From assembly GCA_029216955.1 (NCBI GenBank), contig JANAVB010044017.1, forward strand, positions 4,920,234 through 4,984,233: a DNA stretch of 64,000 bases, read 5' to 3'. The stretch is from Iris pallida. Lineage: Eukaryota; Streptophyta; Magnoliopsida; Asparagales; Iridaceae. The notes under the pieces were generated by a model. The model did not search any database and was not told the origin of the DNA. It saw nothing but the letters and a program-made list of their open reading frames with translations. Of this stretch, positions 58,813 through 64,000 are shown in pieces (within the stretch, counting starts at the first letter, position 1; each line of letters begins with the position of its first letter). The position numbers were made by a program, and so were the translations under genes.

Positions 58813-60019
58813 TTTCTTGACGGTCGCTGACAGGACTTTTCTTGACAGTTTTTGACCGTCATATAACATAATTTTTTTGACTGTTTTTAGCCGTCAAGAT
58901 GGCAGTTTGAAAAAACCGTCAATGTAGGTAAAAAATTTTCTGGACTCCGGCCTAGAAGACGGCTATTAGCCGTCAAGAAACCGTCAATGAAAAGAGCAGT
59001 TGCAACAATATTGAGTTAATTGTTGACGTTTTATAACCGTCAAGAGAAGCTAAATTTTGTATAGCCAAAATTCCATATTTATATAATGAATCAAACACAC
59101 ACATAATATCAATAATCCAGAAGATATACATACATCAATAACTATAAAACCCAATTTTTATATTAATAAACTGTATATTGTTCATACACCAGAAACTTTC
59201 AACACATCCAACAAATGTCCAACCACAAACATATCCAACTAAAGTATGTATTTTTCGTACATCTTAAACATCAAAAACCTATATTTATATAAGTAGAACC
59301 AAAATATGTGCGAACCCAGAGCACATCTCTCCCATATTCACAGAACCTTCATTTTTCATGTAGTTCCTGAGAAAACAAGAGAAATATATTTAATCATTTA
59401 TGTGTACATGTTTGTATAAACTGGTAACAACTGAGAACAAAATGAAATGACCACAAGGCCTACTAGTCAACACATTAAACAAATTCTACTCAAATTGTAC
59501 CTCTGATAGCTCAAACCATTCATGAAAAATTACAAAGAGAGCCAATTGTAACTATAACAATAATGTAACATGAAGGTCAACATGCCTGTAGATAAACTAA
59601 AAAGCTTTGCATTCGGTTCCAAATGCATACATATAAAAAAATTCACAGTGCATTAATTGTGTAGAACATGCCTTGTTTGCATTAATTGTGTAGAACATGC
59701 CTTAAAGAACATGTCTTATTGCATAATCAATATACTCATTTGCAGGCTGACTAGAAGAAATCATCTAGCCATCTTTGAAAGCTAATATTTATTGTGTAGA
59801 GAACAGACAAGTAACCAAATATAGGAGTAAATTCCAAACTCCAAGCATATGAACAGGATGCAGGAAACCTGACAGACTCACTATTTTGCTATACGAGCAA
59901 CAAATAACCTCTAAACTAAAAAATATTCATAGTAGTATGGAGGAAACAATCAATGCTCGAAGCTCAGCATAAAATTTAAAAGCAAGATGCAAGAATTTCT
60001 GGGAACAATACTCGCCATA

Positions 60020-60094
60020 GGCTAAACCAAAATATATTGTGTGGAGTTCCTGCAGCAGTTTGCAGCATTTGAATTGCACCCACAGTTTGCAAAT
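60020..60094 (-). pseudogene. Exon-like fragment following the RAWUL-like exon
   Basis: After a TTTCCAG acceptor the minus strand reads (D)LQTVGAIQMLQTAAGTPHNI. The phase fits the donor of the exon at 60563-60665. The 3' border is unclear and the family is not recognised from this piece alone. Confidence 0.35.
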
Positions 60095-60562
60095 CTGGAA
60101 ACAGAAACAAGTGTAGTAGAAGCAGCACCAAGTACCAACAGTTTGTGCCTGAGTACTAGCATACTATTTTTTCTAGTACTAGTGAAGTTAGTGGCTAAGT
60201 AAGCAGGGATTAGGTGTTGCAACATATCTTCCTATATTCAGTCCACACTATGAGCATGTCTAACATATAAAAGAGAGTGTGTAATCGAGTATCAGTCCAC
60301 ACTATGAAAATGTGCCCTTATAGAATTATCTAATACATATGAATGTTGAAGGCATTGATGTATACACACTCGCACACACCACTACCAAGGAATTCATTAA
60401 TGCATACTTCTTCATACTTTCTTTTCCAATCTGCTCAATAAATGATTACCAATCTGAAAAATGTGTGTATTATTTTTTGGCTGGTACAACAAGAACAAAG
60501 ACTGTCCAAACTTTTGAAGTTGTCTATTAGAAATACTAAAATAAAAGAATAAATACATTTAC

Positions 60563-60665
60563 CTGATGGCAGGTTCCATTCTCTGCATACCAGAGAGATA
60601 CTTCATCTAGTCCCAGCTTGTTCACCAAATACTTCATCACTAACCTAACCGTCATACTCCCATCC
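60563..60665 (-). pseudogene. Exon resembling a RAWUL-type ubiquitin-like domain
   Basis: The exon is flanked by GCAG and CAG/GTAAATG splice signals and encodes DGSMTVRLVMKYLVNKLGLD and then EVSLVCREWNLPS. The pattern (basic start, MKYLVNKLGL, short acidic turn, C-R) is like the ubiquitin-fold C-terminal domain of plant PRC1-type RING proteins. This is a similarity judged by eye and needs a profile search. From 60670 to 63190 I see other small open stretches (for example near 61250-61440) but nothing identifiable. Confidence 0.45.
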
Positions 60666-63191
60666 CTGCTAGCAACAAAGGAAGAAAGTAAAATAATAAT
60701 ATTAACTGCTATTTGTAATTATAACAAAGGAAAAAAAAGAGAAACAAACAAGTCTATATACTTGATCCTCAAGTGGCTTTTGGCTAGCTGTGGCAAGAAG
60801 GGTTTTCTCACTCTACATTCAAATAATAACACAAGTTTAGAACAAGAGAGAGAGAAATAAAACTACAGGTCAAGCATCATCTATATAGGAAGAGGAGGGG
60901 TGGAGCTTGCCCAAACTGAAAGGGCCTAACAATGAAGATTTACAATGTCAAGCCCCCTTTAAGCTCTCTCTTTCCAGGTAGTATATTGGAGCTTTAAGTA
61001 ACTCACACACAGAAAACTATGCCCAAACATCGGACATTCCAAAACAAGTGTGCTGTCTGGCAATTTTACACAGGAAATAAATATCAAGACAAGAAAAAAA
61101 AAAGCAGCAGCAGAAGCCTCTACTTTGAGCAAGCACAATATTCATAAAACCAATTACATTATACTCTATGCACTAAACAATTAACACTGAAAAGAAACAA
61201 AAGGAAACCATTCGCTCCAAAAAGAAAAAATAGCTCAGGAACAGGGGAAAGCAGTCATACTGCATTTAGTATTGTACAACAAAGCACTTACAGCTGGCAA
61301 AGAGATGCTGAAGATTGTAGCAATGCTATGTCTATGTGCTTTATCAATATCAATAAAACTTTGCCACTGACATGTCATTGATACATTGAAGCTTGCTCCA
61401 AATGTTGCATTGCCAGAATTCCAGTATTTGAACATAGAGGTCTCAACCAAGCAAATTCAATTTCTACCAACTATTTATGTTATTTTGAATCAGTAAAATT
61501 CTGACTTTGACTTCTTTGTACAAAGAGTCCTGCCCCTTTCTCTACCCTTTCAAATTGCTAGGAACTTGTGTGACTAAAACCATTTTAAAACATGAGAACT
61601 GCTATCAAAGCTCTTCCATACTAGTCTACAACAAATAACATCTAAATGTTCAAAGATAAAGCCAAACTGTCTGCGCTTTTAACAAAAATAATATTCTCAA
61701 GACAAAACCAGTCTTTGTTTGACCAAACTTTCATCACTCGCTCTATTAAACAAGCCTAACATGCCTTGTACATTGGCTCAAACCTCTATGATGTTGCCTA
61801 CAAAAATCAGCTCATGTACACTGAGCAAAGAAACAAAGGATAAAAAGACAAACAAATATACTCCTCAGCACAAATCAGAGTCTCACACAAGCAAAATACA
61901 AAAATACAAGATGAGGATAAATAAAACGAGGATACATCCTAAAACACAGCATCCAAGCTTTTCCTTTGTCACTCTAAACTACTAAATGTATCTGCAATAG
62001 AAAACTCTTTTCTTTTTGTTTCTTGTGGGCTCGCTATCGAATTTTTTTACTATTAGTCTCTGGTTTATAATATATGAAAGTAGAGCAATCCTTCCCCATC
62101 TGTCATCGACGAGGACGAACTCATACTCCCCACATATTGTGGAAAAGTAGTGTAATATTGCGATAGAGGGTGGAGACTATGGAGGTAAGAAATTCAGTAT
62201 CATATCTATTTGTCTAATTTACAATAGGAAAAAAAAGCAAAAGTGGAAAAAACAAAAATTCTAGCATAAGTTTTTCAAAAGATTAACGAGCTTAGAATTC
62301 GTTCCTAATTAAGAAACGATGAAAAGGAAAGATATCCATCAACTATAGATATAAATATGCTTTACAATCAATATAAGCCTGATGTCAAGAACTATTAATG
62401 TAAACAACAAGAAAATATTCTTTCAGTCATTAATTCAAACAGATGGTGAATGTAATTCCAGTTCCTAGTTAGAAGAAGTAATACAAAAACTATATTTATA
62501 CAAAAACAAGGATTAGCCAACTCCTCTTCTCCTCCTCACCCCTTCATTTCCTACAGCCACTTCAAATCAACAAAAGAGAACTATAATGAAGTTGATGACA
62601 AATTGAAGCTTACAAGGTATATAAGCTAGGCCTGAACTTGTGCATGTGGCAGTGACTATATAAAAACACGAGGAAGCTTCTAATCAAATATGCTCAAAGT
62701 GTGCATGTCCGCTTAGTTTATAGATTGTGCAAAAGTACACTCAAGAATAATAGAAGGAACTTGGTCAAGTTTGTCAATCAGAATAGAACCTGGGAAACGA
62801 TACGGAAAGAAGAGTCACACCACAACAGCAATGAAGGCAATCCACAATCCAATCACACCCCTGAGAAGTTTATGATATATTTAAAAAACATGTCAGCAGG
62901 TATAAGCATTCAATAATACAGAAAGAAAAGATGTCGAGCAATACCAACAACACTCTGATAGGCTTAGAAAGTTAGAAAACATGTTGCTAAAATGATTACA
63001 CATGTTCAACTCAAAATTTCTCGATTTGCTAAAGAGCATTTTAAAATTGGAAGACAGTACTTTGGCTGTTGAGTTGCCTGTTTAAATATTAAAATTGTCC
63101 AAATCTATGTTGAATGCCAAATTGAATCGACAAGCTCAAAGTTCAATTTGATAATGAGAGTGGAAAGAGATAGAAAGTGCAAATAACACAC

Positions 63192-63265
63192 CTAACCAAT
63201 TCCCGAAGGAACACCTCCTTATTGCTATGTAAGCTATGGACTATAAGATCCATTAAGCGGCTAAC
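63192..63265 (-). pseudogene. Organellar HSP90-like exon
   Basis: After a TACAG acceptor the exon encodes VSRLMDLIVHSLHSNKEVFL then RELV and ends at a GTGTG donor in phase 2, as expected before the next residue, Ser. This is the first conserved block of the HSP90 ATPase domain. The next family block (NASDALDKLR) was not found to the left, so the gene is incomplete. Confidence 0.85.
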
Positions 63266-63344
63266 CTGTACGATTAACAGTAGCTGAAACTAATGACATT
63301 ATCACAAAAGAGCAAAATCTACAAAAACATGAAACCAGTGGTAC

Positions 63345-63469
63345 CTCAGCTTGGTATTCATATTTTTCACATGGAAAATCTGATGGTCCCACTGCTGCAG
63401 CAGACGAATCGTGACGGTTGCTAACAAAAATGTTGTTCCTTTGCTTTGATTGTGTTGCATGTCCAAAGG
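63345..63469 (-). pseudogene. Organellar HSP90-like exon, upstream
   Basis: The exon ends CEKYEYQAE at a GTACC donor and joins in phase with 63192-63265. The EKxEYQAEVSRLMDLIVHSL context is characteristic of plastid and mitochondrial HSP90 of plants rather than the cytosolic form. The preceding residues (NNIFVSNRHDSSAAAVGPSD) fit the variable linker after a transit peptide. Confidence 0.8.
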
Positions 63470-63723
63470 CTTAATGTTTGGTGCAGACAATACAGAAAAC
63501 CATAGCAAAGAGAACCATCATGGAAATCAACTTAAAAAGATTTCATCTGTCTTACAAATCTTCATCCGATGAAGCATTGCAACAAGCACATAACGTGCAA
63601 GAAGAAGAAAATGGACCTTATTACTGGAGCGGTGGTAGTACGGACTCGATTAGCGTTCTTGGGCCCCATCGACCACATCGAGCCCCCAATCAACCCCTTC
63701 CTCCGCCCCATCGAGGAACTCAC

Positions 63724-63787
63724 CGTTGAGGAGGAGCATGATGGACTTCTTCACGGCGTCGGCCTTGTCGGCGGCGTCGCTCCCCAT
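63724..63787 (-). CDS. Candidate first exon of a minus-strand gene
   Basis: An ATG at 63785-63787 gives MGSDAADKADAVKKSIMLLL N and then a canonical donor (G/GTGAGT). The preceding sequence holds CCCTAACCCTAG and a GC-rich leader typical of plant 5' untranslated regions. The family is not recognised. Whether it splices to the HSP90-like exons or to other exons to the left cannot be told by eye. Confidence 0.4.
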
Positions 63788-63899
63788 GGTCGCCGGAGTC
63801 GTAGATGGGGAAAACTAGGGTTAGGGTTTCCTGAAGGAAATTTTTTTTATTGGTCGAGAAAGAGAAGCCGTGGGAGACTCTTCAGAGGAGATGAGTGGA

Positions 63900-63945
63900 G
63901 GCGCGCGCTCTCTCTCTCTCAGAGCATCTCCAACCCTATTGTGAC
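63900..63945. repeat. (TC)n plus AGAGCATCTCCAACC, possible MITE/hAT terminus
   Basis: AGAGCATCTCCAACC is a sequence often found at the ends of short plant DNA transposons. No partner is visible before the edge. Confidence 0.35.
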
Positions 63946-64000
63946 TTTGGAAAAAAGTTGTTGCCACATAGGAATGACAAAATTTTATTCAAAAGTTTTT

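Larger units (their letters stand above)
58658..64000. mobile_element. CACTA-C: left end of a third CACTA-like element, right end not found
   Basis: CACTATAAGAAACATGGC at 58658 begins a zone to about 59045 with many copies of TTGACGGTTTT, CCGTCAAGAAA and inverted forms, the subterminal architecture of CACTA elements. No matching right end or transposase is seen before the window edge. The sequence up to the edge contains minus-strand exons like host genes, so either this is a gene-carrying CACTA element, or its right end is lost and a gene region follows. Confidence 0.55.

Overview
The window is plant nuclear DNA made almost entirely of transposable elements inserted into one another. The evidence is Ty3/gypsy polyproteins with an integrase chromodomain, plant tRNA-iMet primer-binding sites, CACTA (En/Spm) DNA transposons with tnp2 and Ptta/En-Spm genes, exons with GT-AG splice sites, and captured fragments of plant gene families (PPR, VTT/TVP38-type, organellar HSP90). 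It looks like an intergenic, heterochromatic region of an angiosperm with a large genome. I cannot name the species. I see no intact resident host gene and no bacterial features.

Layout. (1) 1-3416, minus: 5' part of a Tat/Ogre-like Ty3/gypsy element (TE1) with an extra ORF upstream of gag, leaving the window on the left. (2) 3417-8372, minus: gag-protease remnant and complete 5' LTR of a second gypsy element (TE2), interrupted by TE1. TE2 sits in the 3' LTR of a third element. (3) 8373-13752, minus: decayed gag-pol of a Tekay-like chromovirus (TE3). (4) 13753-58348: I read this as the 5' LTR of TE3, originally about 4.5 kb, expanded to 44.6 kb by two insertions: CACTA-A (13879-34554, 3-bp duplication TTC) and a LARD-like compound (36024-55476, 5-bp duplication TTCCC). 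(5) Inside CACTA-A lies a LARD-like non-autonomous LTR element (20093-32962), whose 3' LTR is itself split by a gypsy fragment with a 3.98-kb LTR (24995-30580). (6) The compound has three LTRs and two internal regions of the same LARD-like family on the minus strand. One internal region carries CACTA-B (43219-51323), a transposon without a transposase but with host-gene pieces. (7) 58658 to the right edge: left end of a third CACTA-like element (CACTA-C), followed by minus-strand exons resembling host genes.

How the parts work together. TE1, TE2 and TE3 once encoded Gag and, in TE3, protease, reverse transcriptase, RNase H and integrase; all but the TE1 N-terminal ORFs are visibly broken. The LARD-like family has no coding capacity and keeps only cis-acting sequences (LTR, primer-binding site, repeated palindromic modules), so it must have borrowed proteins from a gypsy partner. 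CACTA-A carries the decayed tnp2 and second transposase gene; CACTA-B and CACTA-C carry captured exons instead.

The least explained signal is a 9-base motif (YATGCGGCT) repeated about every 24-25 bases in the LTRs of two different gypsy families, and built into a 12-residue repeat of the extra TE1 ORF.
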